This document shows, one piece after another, positions 63,813 to 64,000 of a DNA stretch of 64,000 bases. The position numbers were made by a program, and so were the translations under genes. The stretch lies in contig VYZB01000220.1 in assembly GCA_013397455.1 (NCBI GenBank), positions 539,667 to 603,666 of the forward strand, written 5' to 3'. The notes under the pieces are model-generated. The model saw nothing but the letters and a program-made list of their open reading frames with translations. It made no database searches and was not told where the DNA came from. The stretch is from Crotophaga sulcirostris. Its lineage: Eukaryota > Chordata > Aves > Cuculiformes > Crotophagidae. Position 1 is the first letter of the stretch, and every line of letters begins with the position of its first letter.

Positions 63813-64000
63813 GTAGGTACTGACTCAGTCTGGGGTTTTGGTTTTGTGTTTTGGCTTTCACAGTTGCATCTGCCTTATTTGTGTGGTGAGGAAGGCAGGG
63901 GCCGAGAGCTTGATCTCACGTGATCCTCCGTTATGCTTCATTCAGGCTTTGGGCAGTTTCTAAACTGCAGCACAACAGGAAGGGGAGGGGAACATGCTAG

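Noticed and set aside
1..64000. CRISPR arrays, tRNA or rRNA genes, endogenous retroviral genes
   Set aside because: None seen. The tandem arrays are contiguous minisatellites without unique spacers, and no retroviral gag, pol or env-like frames or paired LTRs were recognised.

Overview
The window is vertebrate nuclear DNA, most likely from a bird. Genes are split into short exons with GT..AG introns. At least nine CR1 LINE fragments carry the typical avian 3' end, and there are a few degraded MIR-like relics. There are no bacterial-style operons; most open frames here are chance or repeat-driven.

Layout. 1-5772 is the downstream part of TMEM201 intron 1. 5773-23787 holds coding exons 2-11 of TMEM201 (SAMP1/NET5, an inner-nuclear-membrane protein) on the + strand. 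Exon 6 can be spliced on (long form) or read through to a nearby stop (short form). 23788 to about 28.2 kb is its probable 3' UTR and flank, with two CR1 copies. A GC-rich island at about 28.56-29.54 kb contains an intact but divergent forkhead (FOX) domain. It is fused in frame to an upstream 36-bp minisatellite and interrupted by a 405-base assembly gap. A second short tandem array (about 35 bp) follows the gap.

30.2-49.6 kb has no gene I can support: only CR1 pieces, AT-rich DNA and a possible poly(A) site. 49.65-50.51 kb is a 42-bp minisatellite, which passes in register into a near-perfect 41-bp array (50.51-50.71 kb). A GC-box CpG island follows, with a likely noncoding first exon of PIK3CD (splice donor at 50806/50807), and then a 31-bp minisatellite in the first intron (about 51.06-51.54 kb). 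PIK3CD coding exons begin with the ATG at 58824. Six coding exons (340 codons: adaptor-binding domain, Ras-binding domain and the linker to C2) lie in the window; the gene continues beyond 64000.

The order TMEM201 then PIK3CD, both on +, matches the neighbourhood on human 1p36. The most notable features are the forkhead gene between them, which resembles the FOXL2/FOXL2L (FOXL3) group and has a repeat-derived N-terminus, and the three unrelated-looking minisatellites packed around the PIK3CD promoter. Gene names rest on recalled family sequences, not on a database search.
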